DNA of 64,000 nucleotides from Nautilus pompilius (lineage: Eukaryota; Mollusca; Cephalopoda; Nautilida; Nautilidae): positions 62,001-126,000 of the forward strand of contig JACATO010001730.1 in the NCBI GenBank assembly GCA_018389105.1. Direction: 5' to 3'. The number at the start of each line of letters is the position of its first letter. The stretch's first letter is position 1. The notes under the pieces were generated by a model. That model was not told the DNA's origin, did no database searches, and saw nothing but the letters and a program-made list of their open reading frames with translations. Shown in pieces: positions 35,027-47,855 of this stretch. Made by a program: the position numbers and the translations under genes.

Positions 35027-36232
35027 CTATGTAGTTGAACCATTCCCTGCCAAAGAAAACCAACCTCCACTGACATCTGGAACACTCCAGGTGAGATGAA
35101 TAAAACCGTAGCTTTGTCTCAAATGTTCGTCGGTCAGTTTCTCGTCAGTAGATGGACTTCCAACTGTTCTATGTCGCTCATGCATCAAAAGAACTGCCCA
35201 AGAACTTTTTAAACAAACAAAACCATTTATTTGTGATAAATACAGGTGGTGGGTTTTTTTTTCACTTTTAAATAACATACTGTTCCATTGGAAATATACA
35301 AAAGGTAAATTGGCTTAGTTCATGAATATCTGATGATAAAAAAATGGATATTCTTTTGATCTCTCCTGTCTTCCTCAGGAGTTGTTATTTATCAGATTAA
35401 ACTGGATTTCTGAATTTGACGTCATATCTTTCACCCACTGCAGTCTTAAATTTTTTGACCTCTCACTGGCAATATAGTACCCTGTTAAAAAAAAACAATA
35501 TATATATATATAGAATAATCAGAAAAGACAAATATGCATAGTAAGGGTTAAACCACAGTTTGTCTTTGAAAAAAAAAAACAAGTTTATGCTATGAGAAAG
35601 AAATTAATAGGTCCGTGTATTTTGGTTTGTGCGTGATCTGCAGTGTGAAGAAGAATCTGTCGACCCACATTTTTGGATGATGTGTACTATTTGATAATTC
35701 ACTCCATTTAGATGCGGTTCTCTTGCCACAGAAATGTTTTCCACAAACTGTTCAGCCAATTTACAATTGATCGGTATTTGTGATTTCAATATGTAACTTC
35801 GTTTTCTTATTTTTTAGCATGTGCTTGTATTACAATCAGACAAACCTAACCCTGCATCCTGAAGTTTGGAGAGAGCACCTGAGGACATGGGGTGGTGGAG
35901 AACATAAAATGGCTATGACAAACCAGAAGATTGTCTTTTACATGAAAACTAAACAAGGAAAAGATGATCATCCGTTTAAAATCTAGGACGTTCACAATTT
36001 TAGAGAAACCGAGGAGCTAAAATTCCTTTGTATTAGTGGGGTTTTTTTTCCCCCCCAGGTAACTGCTGCTGATGCTCCATTAGCTTTGTTCGACATTCAA
36101 ATACAATGTTCTCACATTTCAGACTTCTAGGAATTCTTCGAACATAACTAATGCAGATTAGAATTTCAGCTCAGTCATAAATCCATTTTCTAGGTTTGTC
36201 AGGCAAACAACACTAGTTCAGTGTTTTGTTCC

Positions 36233-36282
<50 letters not shown>

Positions 36283-39200
36283 GGCAACCAGGTAAACCAC
36301 CAAGGCTGGTGGGGTGCCCCGATTAAGTCTCCAGTGCTTTTGAAAAAATGACAAACTTCTGAAGCATAAACTGAAAAGGAAATAAACTCAGATGTCCCCC
36401 ATGCAAAAGAATTTTTTTTAAGAGAGAGAGAGAAGTTTACGCAGTTTTAACTGGCGTCCATCTTACAACAACCTGCTGAAAAGATTTTCTGATGTTCTGC
36501 TGTTCCCTTTCTCCATGTTGAAAAACCCTCAAACTCCCCTTTAGCCACGCCGCCATCTTTCCTAACCCCAAAACACATCATTTCTGCCAAAACAGAGTTA
36601 ACCCTTTGTGTCCGAATCTTTTGATGGAAAAGAAAAAAAAAACAAAAATTTCCTGAGTCAACACAAGGCCTGTGCCCCACTTATTTGCACCCTGTAGACG
36701 GATAATATATTTCTGGGCAGAAGAAACAAGCTTTAAGACATTTATAATGTTTTAGTGACTCCCGACAAAAGCAAGGGAACGATAACAGCAGCAACAAAAA
36801 AGAACGCAATGGGTAAAAAAAAAATGAACAGTAAAGTATCTGCTGGGAATGAAGAAAAGTCAGACATTTAAGAAGGACGCTGTTACTGACTCAAGATTCT
36901 GGACCCTGGTTTGAAATCAGAAGAGGATGAAGTTCAAATTCTTCTAGATTTGTCAGGGATGAATGGTGGGGAGAGAGGTTTGTAAGTAGAGATGGGAATT
37001 GCATACCTGGATACACGACGGATTCAAAAGTTGTGAAGTTTTCTTTCTTCCTCACAATGAAAAATCGTGAATCCACCTTAGTTCTTTCAGTTATGTCGTC
37101 TTCCTTTCTAATCTAGGAAAAAAGAAGAAATGGGTGTGTGAGCATCAGTGTAGGTGAAAGAGAACTAATATAACATTACAGGTATTATATAAAAAAGATA
37201 CAAAAAAGTCTTCCTGAAGCTGCCTTAATCAGGCAAGCGTATTCACATGCAGTACTATAACAGTCCAGTAGGCAGCTACCAGAATATTAAGGTTTAGGGC
37301 CTGAGCTTGATTGTCATGAGTACCAGCTCAGTCTGACAAACATCCATGGATATGGTTTCTTCTTGGCCTTCTTTCCAAGCCAGTTACATAGGTTTCTTCA
37401 GGGTACTCTGGTTTCCCCCTGCATCTAAAACAACGTAAAGTTGTTGAAAGGTCTTTCAGCAGGTTTGTTACATTGGCCAAAGTTTGGAGTCAGGCACTTT
37501 TGTGCTGGCTTCCTTACCTTCCAAGGTCCCCCTCCTTTCCTCTGAGATAAGCTAGTGTTCTGGGTCCTGGCCTTCATTAATGGCCAGGCGAAATTGGATA
37601 AATACAAAAAAAGAAAAAGAAAGGTTTCCAGCTTGTATAACGTTTGGTCAGTGAATGACCGTGTGCATAATGTATCTAGCTACAGAAGAGAAATCATGCG
37701 TTTGATCTCCGCTGAGAAAAGAAAAAAGGGAAACATAAGATCTACAAGGATGAGCAGCAATTAATGAGTGTTTCTTTTCAGCTCTTTATCAGCCGAATGA
37801 AAGCTAAAATATGGTAAATTTACTCACCACGTTTATTGTGTGTACATTTTTTGCATTCATATACAACCTGCTATTATTAAACAGCTTGAAAACACAGATG
37901 TACAGATTTTTCCCAATGTTGTCTATCCCAACAAATACGCACTGACTGAAGATAACTGTGAAAAAAGGAAAGATACATCATTAAACTTCTCAAACAACAT
38001 CATCTTGTTTTTTCAAGACTCTTTTAAAAAGTTTATGGTTCTAGGCTGACACAGCCTTCACACTGTGCTCCCCCACTCTATTTCTCTCTCTCTCTCTCCT
38101 GCTAAAAACAATTGGACAAATGACAGCACCAATTCTTTTGTATTATTTTACCTCAGTGCTTTAACTCACATTTTGACAGCTGTCCTCCATCTGTGACAGT
38201 CGAGATTCTAACCAATTTCTCGGGGGGGGGGGTTTAAAAGCTTGGAGGTGTCCGTCTTGTTCAACCGATACAAACATCAAACATTCCACTGGTTGGCCAT
38301 TAGGTCCAACTCTTACTTTTTAACTCATGGTAGCTTTTAGCACATAGTCGCTGATCAGATTGAAAAGACAAGATCTGCAAGAAACATCAGCCAGATGAGA
38401 GAGAGAGAGAGAGAGAGGGATATTAGTGTACCACTCGCTAAAAATCCTGAAACTGTCCAAAAAATTTTAAAAAAATATGTCCTCTGACATCGTGGTTGCT
38501 GAAGATCCTTTGCGTGTTTGGATGGACGAAGGGCAGCCGTGGCAAAAGTGCTTGTTTCTGCCTGAGGCACAATAGCGCCGTGGGATGTTGTTTTTTTCTG
38601 TCTACTCTTGAAATTTCTTTATTGAAGCAAATCCTAAGATAACGAAGCAAGGTTTTATACAAACGTACTGGCAAATCTCACACTGGGAAACGTGTTCAAG
38701 CTTATTCTACCTTCAGTGTATTTTAACTGTTGACCTTTAACAAGATACAAGGGAATGCTATTTTGTCTGAATTTATACAAAGTTGCCTCCCTATGTAATT
38801 GAATGTCCTTAGGGGCTTTGTTGTTATCTCCATTACTAACAACCTTTAATTACACTTTCCATAGATTCCTCATCACCCAAATGCACTAAAAGTGGGGGGG
38901 GGAGAGAGTAAAATCTATTTCTCCCATTGCTTTTTGGAGTTCTGATAATAAATGTATTTAAATGCAGAGGAATTCTTGACTTTGTAAATCCATTTTCAAA
39001 AGAATGTTACCAGCCCCTGGTTTCAACCATGTAGCTAGGCAGGCGAGCTGTTTCGTGCAGTTGAGGCACACCTTGATTGTCATTTTCCACCGACTCTGGG
39101 ATTCATCATTAAAAGCGTCTGAGTCACTAAGCACCAGTTATCAATGGCAGAGTCTGGCCTGCTGCAGCCCATTTTTATTCTGTTAATAAGCTGACTTAGA

Positions 39201-42200
39201 GCAACCATTCTGTATGCCAAAACCTGCAAATCCTCATGTGAGGTGCACAGCAACATTGGCCGATGTTGCCAACCTTTGTAAGAATTCTGCCCATCATCTC
39301 GTCTAATCACGGGACTGCACGTGTAAAGCTTACTAGGAATTCCCCATGGTCTTTTGTCAGTCAGCAAAGAACAGCAGAAGACGATTCTTTTGCTGGTACC
39401 AAAAAAACTAAAGAAATTACAGCAATTAAAAGTAAAATACTTTTTTTAGGAATTGAATTTTCAACACAAAGAATCACTTACATGAATTATCATTTGCATT
39501 TACTTGTGGTGCAATGTGGAAACTTTGCTGCTGTCTGCAGGTTACATACAAATTTTGATAAAAATGATCTTGGATGAAGATGGGTAACTGCGCTTTAAAT
39601 CTGATGCTGTTTACTTCAGGTTGGAAGAGACGCATATTCAGCTCAGCAACAACCTTTCTGCACACATCCTGCACTCCTAGAAAAGCAAACAGGTTTGGAA
39701 TGCTGCATCAAATACATTATAAGAAATTATTAGATAGGACCAGAATAATTAAGTGGTCTGATCATAGAAAAAGGGAGTATATCAGCCAACTCTTGGAGCT
39801 GAAAGACACAAGATAATCACCATCTGTGTGATAAGTATACACCTTGACACAAGCATCATCAGATTTTCCATAAGCAACTTTCTGCCATAACTACTATATA
39901 ATCTAAAACACATTTCTAACTAAAAAGTTACCTAATGCAACAAAAAACACAGTTCATGTTTCAGAAAGGCATAAAAGATTAACTGATGATGTATGTTTAT
40001 ATTTTGGTAAACTCCCAGTTCTCTGTGTAATAGCAGCACCAGAGTAGGAACTGGCTGCTAGAAAAAGTTTTTGTTGTTGTAAAGAACATGCTTTTAGGTG
40101 CCTCACCAGTATTTTACAATACATGCACCACACAATTCCAAAGATCCCCTTGTATAAATGATTTCCTCATACATGGTCTTTATGCTGCTCACAAGATGCC
40201 AAATGTGTGTCTATAGCATTTCATGTCACTACTCAGGCAAAGTCTGGGTCACCCTGACAATTTTCTGAACAGGATTCCTTTTCATACTATGCCTAATCTG
40301 ATATCCAAAGATGCTTTATTTGGTTGAAATCCAGGCTAATAGGGGAAGGAGTTGAGTGGTTGGTTATGTCATGGTAAACAAAACTTCTGGTAGGGGTAGA
40401 TAAGATAACCAACCCTCAGTCACAAACAGGCAAGATGGCCAGCTGAGCTACTTACTGTCCCTTAGTAAATTAGAACACTGCACACATGAGAAGAAGAAAA
40501 GGATTAAATCCCATATCTTGCCATGTTTTTCAAGCCATGATTACAATTAAATCACAAGGCAAAAGAATCTTTGAGTAAGAAAGCATAATGAAAGTAATAT
40601 GGTCAGATGTTAGAAAGCTTCACAATCTTACCTCGGGGAATGAGAATCATCTTCATCATAATTTCAATTTCTGAATATCCCAGCAAAGTCCCTTGACAGT
40701 AAACTGGACGAATGATCTAAAAATATAAAACGAAATATATATATTTTTTTAATGATTAAATGACATTATTCATTGATGGTCTACAGCCATGGGTTTTCAC
40801 AATTGACAGCACAGAAGCCATCCACCCATAATTTTGGTGTTTCAGCATCAGTTTGGCTTTCAAATTTAAAGGTATACCATCTGCAGTTTTGTTTGTTTTT
40901 GGAAAATGATTTCGAAAGGAATTGTCATAGCACCTTAGTTCATAGATGCGAATAGTAATGACGGTTGATAATACTCAAAGTAGGTAATCTCTATGTTTTG
41001 TCACACCGCGGATTTGCTTTGTCCTGCAAACACCTTCTGCAGTTTTCCAAACCAACTGAGAAATGGGACAATTTGAAATCTAACACAAATACACGATCTC
41101 AGAAAAGAAACCACAATGACAGGTGTGATGATGATGATATTCTGTACTTCCTTTGATTAAATGTTGCTAAATAAAAGTTCTAAGCTCCTTCTGCATATAG
41201 TTTCATTTAAATTTATGCCTAAGTCCTAAACTTCTAAGGTGATGTAAAACTTTTGGACATGGCTGTATTAATGTAACACGTGACAGTGTATGTTTATTTC
41301 ACCAGTTAAAATATAAAGTAAAATCTATGGTAAAGGTGAGAGAGGACATGAACATAGAAGAAAGCTTTAAAAGGAATTAACGCCAGTTAACCTGATTTTA
41401 ATCATTTTTTAAAGTATTTCTAGTAAAACAACATAAAACTCTTCCATACACTTCAACACAAAAGTAAACCTGTATTTTTGTGCTTTATTTTAAATGTCTC
41501 ACACACAATTTAAACAAAAGGTACAATAACATAAATTATCAAATTTAATTAAGCAAATCTGTTTCCAGGAGTATCAGTTTTCTTGTGTGAAAGTCATGTA
41601 GTCTCGCAGCTTCTCTACGATTTAAAGTCCTGTCTACGCTACCTGAAATCTGGCAACTGATGCTTTATCAAAAAAACACTAAGCCACATAGAATCCACGG
41701 GATTATCCAGTTTAACATAAAACTACTTTCCATCTATTTACACCTGGGAATAAGCAAAAACCAAATCTTTTAAATGTATTCTGAGCTGTAATTTTCTTGT
41801 TTCTCATTACTTTTGGGATAACATAACTTTCAACATTTCTGTTTTACTTCCAAAATCAAAACTTGACATCTTACAGTCCTTCCAATAGATAGATTTCTAT
41901 TTGTTTTTCTTTCTACTTAATGCATTATAAAGAAATCTTGTATACATACCAGCAGACAAAGTTTCTCCTCATATGAATTAATGAATAGTTCATTTACAGT
42001 TATGTGGTCAATATTATTAATTTTCTTTGAACCAATTTGCATCAGCACATCATTTTCTCTTAAAAAAGAAAAAAAAAAGAGAGAACATTAAAAAAGATAC
42101 AACACAGTCTGAACTCGTAACCTTAGCTTGTGATACTATGCAAAACAAGCATGCTGGAGGGAGTGTTATTATAGATACTGCATTTCCACGACAAATCAAG

Positions 42201-45200
42201 AGAGGATCACAACCACTGTGTGTCTCTCCTCTGGTTTCTCCTGAGCAGATCATGAGGAAGAATGATTAATTTTGTCAAGGAGAACTGGTTCTAATAAATA
42301 AACTATAGATGCCTATACATTTGTTTTCCAGCACAGAAAAAATAAAAGTTCTCAGATCAGGTTTCAGAGATGGTTGAGAGGCATAAATGCTGCCTCTTCC
42401 AAGTGGGGAGAACTTATTCCTGGTACAAATGAACAAATTTTTATTACAACCAAAATTTTTTTTTTTTTTTAAGCCCCTGACAGCAGGATGTAATCTATAA
42501 ATACGAGAGCTGGAGTTGGGGGTGGGTGGAGGAGAATTTTCCTACGAGAGCTGGAGTTGGGGTGGGTGGGTGGAGGAGAATTTTCCTCTTTTCAAAGTTG
42601 TCAGAGAAATCTATTTCATTTCTCATCATCCTGGTAGGTACTCTTTCACTTTACTTTTCCGTGCTTCATGAATAACCCACCGAGGGCCCTTGACCAGAAA
42701 TCCATGAAGGATTTCTCCTAGTACATTCAATGTATAGGGTGAGTCCTGACTCCTACAACCTACCCCTCCCATTTAAAAGTAAAAGTCTTACACAGTTTTG
42801 ATGTTTAGCTTCATACTAACCATGGGTTCAATTAATTTAAAAGTAGTCTCCACATATGTCTGACTGACTGCTGTGCTTGGTCAGCAGATCACCGGAGATG
42901 TATGGTCTTTAACATTAACCCTTCGTTTCTGGCTCCCATTAGCAGTAAATTGAAAGTTAAGGTAGACTGCTGTGCTTGGTCAGCAGATCACCGGAGATGT
43001 ATGGTCTTTAAAATTAACCCTTCGTTTCTGGCTCCCATTAGCAGTAAATTGAAAGTTGAGGTAGCAGCAGCAGTAAAAGTTATCATCAGTAATAAAGATG
43101 AAATGAGGAGAGGTAAAAAACAAACTGAAGATTACTTACCGGATTTTGAATTCACAACCTAATCCTTCTGTGTGGATGCTGACAAAGTGATGACGAAAAT
43201 TTTCCGTCACATCTGTGTACAGTTTGGCACCGAAATTGTAGATTTCACTGCCAATGCGTAACCTCATTTCTGAAATCTTTAAAAAAAGAAATTAAAATGT
43301 AGAAAAATGAACAAATGAAAAAAATGTTCTAACTGCAAATTGTCAATTTTTAGTAAGACTTCACACTGTTCATTTGTGTCTAGCAGTTCTCTGGTTTCTG
43401 AAAAGCAATACCATGACAACCATCTGCACTAAGGTAAACTTGTGAGATGCCTGTACTGAAAATCATTGATGCAGCAAAAGGCTATGATGCATAAAGTCCT
43501 GATAGACATGCATGTTTATTACCTGTTTTTTTTATAGAATTATACAAGCTGAATTAATTAAAGAGGCGTAAATAGTATACTAAGGGAGTGGAAGGAGAGA
43601 GAGAGAGAGAGAGAGAGAAACGGGCACAAAAAGTGTGTACGTTTGTGTGTAATGGAAGGTATTATTTTGATTAACAACTCTACAATGCTGACTTTTTACT
43701 TATAAAACATACTGTTGCTGTCTTGTTTGAATAATACAGCAAAGGAAACTGTAGAAAGCCTAAAAACAGGCTCATTCAGGGCCACAGGGTCAGAAATAGT
43801 TATTGGTCCAGCTACCAAACTGCAACAGCTATTTATTACAGGTTTCTCTTATCTCTCTCTCTTTTTGTCTACGAGTTGCAACAGTTTTGACCAGTCTTTA
43901 ATTATGCCCAGATTTGCCCAGAAACAAATGAGAAAGTATTCACAGGGTAATAAGATATCTAGTACCTATTTAAAATTCCTAGTAGATCCAAAATACCTAA
44001 TAATCTCTCCTTAAGCATCTAACTGAATTGACTTTAAGTAGCTCCGACTGAATAACCTGCCACTTTGTGACTCGTGTACAGGATAAACCAGCCCATACTC
44101 GATTGGTTTTTAAAGCCGTTCATGGTTAGCGATGGAAGCAGACCTAGCGACCTCTCCGCCTTCACAGGGAACTTAACCACATCCTGTTATTGGGAGGGAG
44201 GGTGTGTGTGTGTGTGTGGTGTGAAACAATATTAGCTTTTCGTCTATTGTTTCGTGACCGTCGATGGTAAGAAACTCACACAGAGAAGGATTCGTTAAGG
44301 ACATGTTTATTGACGTCTGTCGGACACGACAGTACACAGAAGAAGCAACGCCATCGCGACACATGAAGAGGAAGCCGGAAGTGCTCTGGCCCACGTGTCG
44401 TGTCGGCAGCAAATGCCACCGGGACTTTCCAATGGCCAGATATTAGAATATATATGATAATACAGCAGCCCAGTAATTGTAAATGATGCGTGTTATCCAC
44501 GACTTTCCGCTTAGCGACCAAAATTAAGTGTTTTTCTGCACTTATAAAAATGTCCGCCATCAACATGCCCGAGAAGCCGAGGATACGGTCGGTAACACAG
44601 AGGTAGCTTTATGTATGATGCCACCACAAGGTCGCCTTCCAGCTCTTCTCTGTATCAAGTTGGTGGGACCGCCTCTGTCGTCGAAATCCATCCCCGAAGA
44701 ATGTGGGAAAACACGGCGCCAGTGGCAGAAGGCATGCGGAAGAACAGGAAAACATGATTATATGTCCTTATGGGCCTTCCCTACTGAGCCTGATACACTT
44801 GACTGCTGATGCTTTTTGTTCATTAATAAGTAGAAATTGGAGAATGTACTTATATTTATATATTGCATGACCATCGTATGTATACAGTATACATGTAGAG
44901 TTGTAAACTGCATGCTGCTGTTATTCTCATTAAAATTATAAATAATTATGCATATTTATTTAATGTATGATGGAAGTAGGTTTTAAGAAGCTTGGGAAAA
45001 GGGGGGGCAAAGTCAGTAACTTTCGGTGGACCCCCTTTTCCCAAGCTTCTTAAAACCTACTTCCATCACTGTCCAGGACCAGGTGTGTTCAGCATTATCA
45101 TCCACGTACAACCAACCACTCACCCTCACAAACAAAACACAGATAGAAACATTCAGTGTACATACTTCAGGCTCGAGGCTTATTTCGTCCAATGCAGCAG

Positions 45201-45264
45201 CCATCCTATTTGTCGAGCAGTCAAAACTCCAGCGAGACCCAAGAGGAGACGAGCAGGTTCCCAT
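35027..45264 (-). CDS. Gene A: PDZ-like plus interleukin-1-like beta-trefoil protein, nine exons
   Basis: Minus-strand exons 45264-45166, 43276-43140, 42058-41950, 40716-40632, 39676-39504, 38374-38213, 37955-37828, 37112-37007 and 35193-35027 join in consistent phases (0,2,0,1,0,1,0,1), giving about 388 residues if one missing base in exon 6 is allowed. Residues about 40-120 read as a PDZ fold: FGAKL, HFVSI, KIRENDVLMQIGSKKI, VNELF, LCLLIIRP. From about residue 200 follow beta-trefoil strands: NVLMFVSVEQDGHLQAF, CVFVGIDNIGKNLYICVF, DSRFFIVRKKE, FTTFESVVYPVLLMH and SYGFIHLTW. CVFVGI..KNLYICV and RFF..FES..YP resemble strands 4-5 and 9-10 of IL-1 family cytokines. No signal peptide or membrane segment is seen. 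A second in-frame ATG at 45204 gives 368 residues. The fold assignment is inference from motifs. Confidence 0.68.
36234..36282. repeat. (TTA)n microsatellite
   Basis: About 16 TTA/ATT units in the last intron of gene A. Confidence 0.95.
37255..37425 (+). mobile_element. Possible SINE fragment
   Basis: The stretch GGCCTGAGCTTGATTGTCAT is followed by a body ending GGTACTCTGGTTTCCCCCTG, which resembles the conserved 3' domain I associate with invertebrate SINEs. No target duplication or tail was identified. It lies in intron 6 to 7 territory of gene A, between exons at 37828 and 37112's far side. Confidence 0.3.
38213..38374 (-). CDS. Exon 6 of gene A, with an apparent one-base deletion
   Basis: The exon follows a strong TTTCTTGCAG acceptor and starts in frame (ILSFQSDQRLCAKSYHEL). 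That frame runs into a stop at 38303, while the frame carrying NVLMFVSVEQDGHLQAF opens just after about 38314. One inserted base next to the run of five A at 38317-38321 restores a continuous exon whose length then fits both neighbours. The donor (ATTG/GTTAGA) is weak, and a run of ten C just before it may also be miscounted. Confidence 0.55.
42499..42600. repeat. Tandem duplication, about 50-bp unit, two copies
   Basis: The block TACGAGAGCTGGAGTTGGGG to GAGGAGAATTTTCCT occurs twice in a row, in intron 2 of gene A. Confidence 0.85.
42866..43063. repeat. Tandem duplication, 99-bp unit, two copies
   Basis: Units 42866-42964 and 42965-43063 begin GACTGCTGTGCTTGGTCAGC and differ at only a few positions, so the duplication is recent. 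It ends about 75 bases from exon 2 of gene A, on the intron 2 side. Confidence 0.93.
44969..45067. repeat. Perfect 37-bp inverted repeat with 25-base loop
   Basis: The left arm 44969-45005 opens GATGGAAGTAGGTTTTAAGA and is matched base for base by the right arm 45031-45067. The loop is 45006-45030. It lies in intron 1 of gene A, about 100 bases past the exon 1 donor, and would fold as a strong hairpin if transcribed. Confidence 0.93.
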
Positions 45265-46140
45265 TGAAGGATACGAGAGTATCCCCGTCTATTTAAAGTT
45301 TCTGGCGCTTTGGAATTCCCCAAATAAGAAAGCTATTCCATTAGTGAAAGGGGAAGTTAACTTTGACATGCAACTCCCACCAGGCGGATTATTCCGGTGT
45401 ATTAATTCTAATAATAACAAATGAATATCGGGTTCGCTTTTGTTATCGCTACTTAGGTGGATCGCGTTTGCTGGATGGTCAGTATTATCCTCCCACGCCT
45501 CCGGTCGGTGTGGAAAGTGGAACTCACCAGATCAGGCCCAACATTAAAGAGCCGGTTAAGAACACATCGCTTCCCCAAAAAGAGAAAAGCGCGGAGATTC
45601 GCACGCACAAGGCATCTGAAAACACCCCCCCCCCCCTGGCTGTGTCATCAGCATAAACACGTGTGGAGTCTGGCGATCGGTGATACTAAGGCAGCCACCC
45701 CTACCCCAGTGAATCGTCTACCGGTGTTGACCCGGCCTCGTTTTCACCCCCCCTCTCTCTCCCTCTCTCTCTCTCTCGTTGTGCTAAGCGACGGCCTTTC
45801 CTCGGTGATATCAGGGCCGAGTGATCGGTGCGTGTAAAACAACTCGACGATTTCTTCTCTCCTTCTAAAATATGGTAACGCCGTTGTTCTTTCTTTTGGG
45901 GGGGGGGCCCCACGTCACACAAACCGGGTGACATTCATCCCACGACTGAGCCGCCAACATGACATCGGAATGTGGCGGGCGGACAGATAATTCACAAGCT
46001 CCTGGACTCGATCGTCTAATTTTACGAGGACGATCGAACTACAAACGACAGTCGGACGAGAAATAAATGTCAATGCGCTAGAAGCAGATTCGCATTAGTC
46101 CGCATCTTTCCATGTTTTACCTGAAGCTGTAGTGGCAAGT
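45265..46140. promoter_or_regulatory. CpG-rich 5' flank of gene A
   Basis: CpG density is high upstream of the proposed starts at 45264 and 45204, as expected for an unmethylated promoter region. A plus-strand open frame of 132 codons (45026-45424) overlaps it without a recognisable domain. A CT run lies at about 45750-45778. Confidence 0.4.
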
Positions 46141-46156
46141 TTCACCTTGACACTCC

Positions 46157-46222
46157 ACCTAGGGAGGGATGGGCTCTTCCGGGTTGTAAAGTGCCCGACA
46201 TACCTCTCGAGGTGCCTCCCCC
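46157..46222. repeat. Dispersed repeat, copy 1
   Basis: The sequence containing CCTCTCGAGGTGCC and GTTGTAAAGTGCCC is related, in inverted orientation, to 54340-54405 (CACCTCGAGAGGTG, GGGCACTTCACAAC). Two copies in one window point to an interspersed element. Confidence 0.6.
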
Positions 46223-46229
46223 CCCCTCA

Positions 46230-46960
46230 CCATGACAGCTCTGATCTTATCATTTGTGTATCCCAGGTACACAATTCAAGTCGTTCACAGCCAGATTGAG
46301 TTTATGAGCAGCACAATGGAAAAAAATTGCAGCTTGCAGGTATCGTTGGCCATGTAGTTTTCTTAGATTCAAGCCAAACTTTGTACAATGACCAATGATA
46401 ATATTGGCGATGGAAGTAGCATCCAGTTCGTATGGTCTCGCGAATCCAAGAAATTTCTCTCGGATAATATCGTCAGTGGTCGTTGTTTAGACGAGACGCG
46501 CACCGAGTGACAGTTGCTCCGTCCCCGATATGTCAGCAATTATTGAAAACCGGTGGAATTCTTTGGCGAAGAAAGTGTTTCTTCCATGATAGTTTCTTCA
46601 AAGAAGATGACCAGTTCCGTTTTCTACACAGATAGATGTATAGCGAACATCAGCTGGAGCATTTTCCAAACGGCTTCGCAACGTCTCATCTCCTGATCCA
46701 ATACGAAAACTAATCAGGCTTCGAGCATTTCCAGTTTTGCTTCTCTAACCACGTAAGCCGGTGTCATGAAGGCTCCCTGTGTTCCGTGATGGACACTGGC
46801 CATGGGAAGATTGTACAATATTCACAAATTGGTCCTCTACGAGCGGGGAAGTAACCGGACTATGGCGAATACTGATTTAGCCAGACACGACGAAATTTCC
46901 AGGCTCCTTTTTACATCCTTTTTGAAATCATAATCTGAAGAGACAAATCACAAAACGTGT
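46230..46960 (-). pseudogene. Degenerate hAT-type transposase fragment (DUF4371-like)
   Basis: The minus strand, with stops and shifts, keeps a recognisable series: a block like FxxIADISGTEQLSL, then EKFLGFARPYELDATSIANI, GHCTKFGLNLRKLHGQ and FFHCAAHKLNLAVNDL. This matches the order EQLS..., xFxGFxxxxxTxAxxI, CRGQ..., and HCxAHxLNL in hAT-derived ZMYM/THAP-type transposase domains. The stretch that normally follows the GQ motif is deleted. Confidence 0.6.
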
Positions 46961-46964
46961 AATC

Positions 46965-47850
46965 CGATATCATCAGGATTATCATCAGAAGGATTTGGTT
47001 GGTCACGTTTAACTGCTGCTGCTGCTGCTGAGTCCGGACCATAGATCCGCAAGTTCTCGTGTTTATAATTTCCACTTTGCTAAAAAAAAAAAAAACATTC
47101 TGATGTCAATTTTCGAAAAATGAAGATTAACAAAGTATCTAAAACCAATAAAAAGGTGAACCGCACTTGACTGGGTCGCTTGGTATTGGATGGGGAATTT
47201 CTTTGCCAATTTTTAGAGCCTGGTGTGGAGGGGTTCTGAGAGTGGCTCCTAGCGCTCAGGTGTCCGAGTCTGCTACACGGAGGAGGATGAAATTGCTATG
47301 TAATGATATATATATATATATATTTTAATGAACCTGAAGACTCAGTATAATTCTGTTATTTGTGAATAATGTTCACGCATTAAATTGTCAAGACTCCTCG
47401 CTGGGCCGTTAGTTGGCTGTGCCACTCTACACTACACCACAAAGGTGATGGAAACTAATCTTCTAACCTCACGTTGATTTTAAACAGATTAGGGATTTTT
47501 GGGGGACCTGAAGGAAACGAGGTCAAGGACAACAACACGTTTCATACTCAGAGAAACTCGCAGAAAGTTTCAATTGTCTAAAGCCAGCTGAGGAATCTAA
47601 AACAAGTAGAAACACTACAAATGTCGTCGTCGTTGTTGTTGCTGTTGTCTTTTTGCAGCATTCCGAACCTGCATCATCGGCTCTTGATGTGGTTCCTGTG
47701 CGGTCAAGTTTTATGTCAGCGATGCTTGGATTTTGACGCATTGCATTCTGGGAAGGTTTTTCTTAATTATAGGCGGGTAGAAATTCTCGGATTCCGTTAA
47801 CTTTCCTCCGACTTAAAAAAATTGCGATGTAAACTGTGTTATTATTTATA
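46965..47850. other. Intergenic sequence, no gene seen
   Basis: Mixed sequence with a (CTG)n run near 47013, an A-run at 47081 and a TA run at 47308. Short open frames only. Confidence 0.55.
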
Positions 47851-47855
47851 TTATA

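Noticed and set aside
35590-35747. Alternative last exon of gene A on the minus strand (frame with RFFFTLQI)
   Set aside because: It fits phase 1 but has a poor acceptor tract, and the exon at 35193-35027 aligns better with the last exon of gene B. It could be an alternative terminal exon.
35819-35985. Plus-strand terminal exon candidate of 56 codons with a TTATTTTTTAG acceptor
   Set aside because: No upstream plus-strand exon could be found and it lies inside an intron of gene A on the other strand.
39082-39400. Minus-strand open frame of about 100 codons inside gene A (KLYTCSPVIRRDDGQ)
   Set aside because: It needs a phase-2 entry and gives no matching exit; the neighbouring exons join directly in phase 0. 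Probably repeat-derived.
45026-45424. 132-codon plus-strand open frame
   Set aside because: Overlaps the first exon of gene A and the hairpin, with no domain or splice support.
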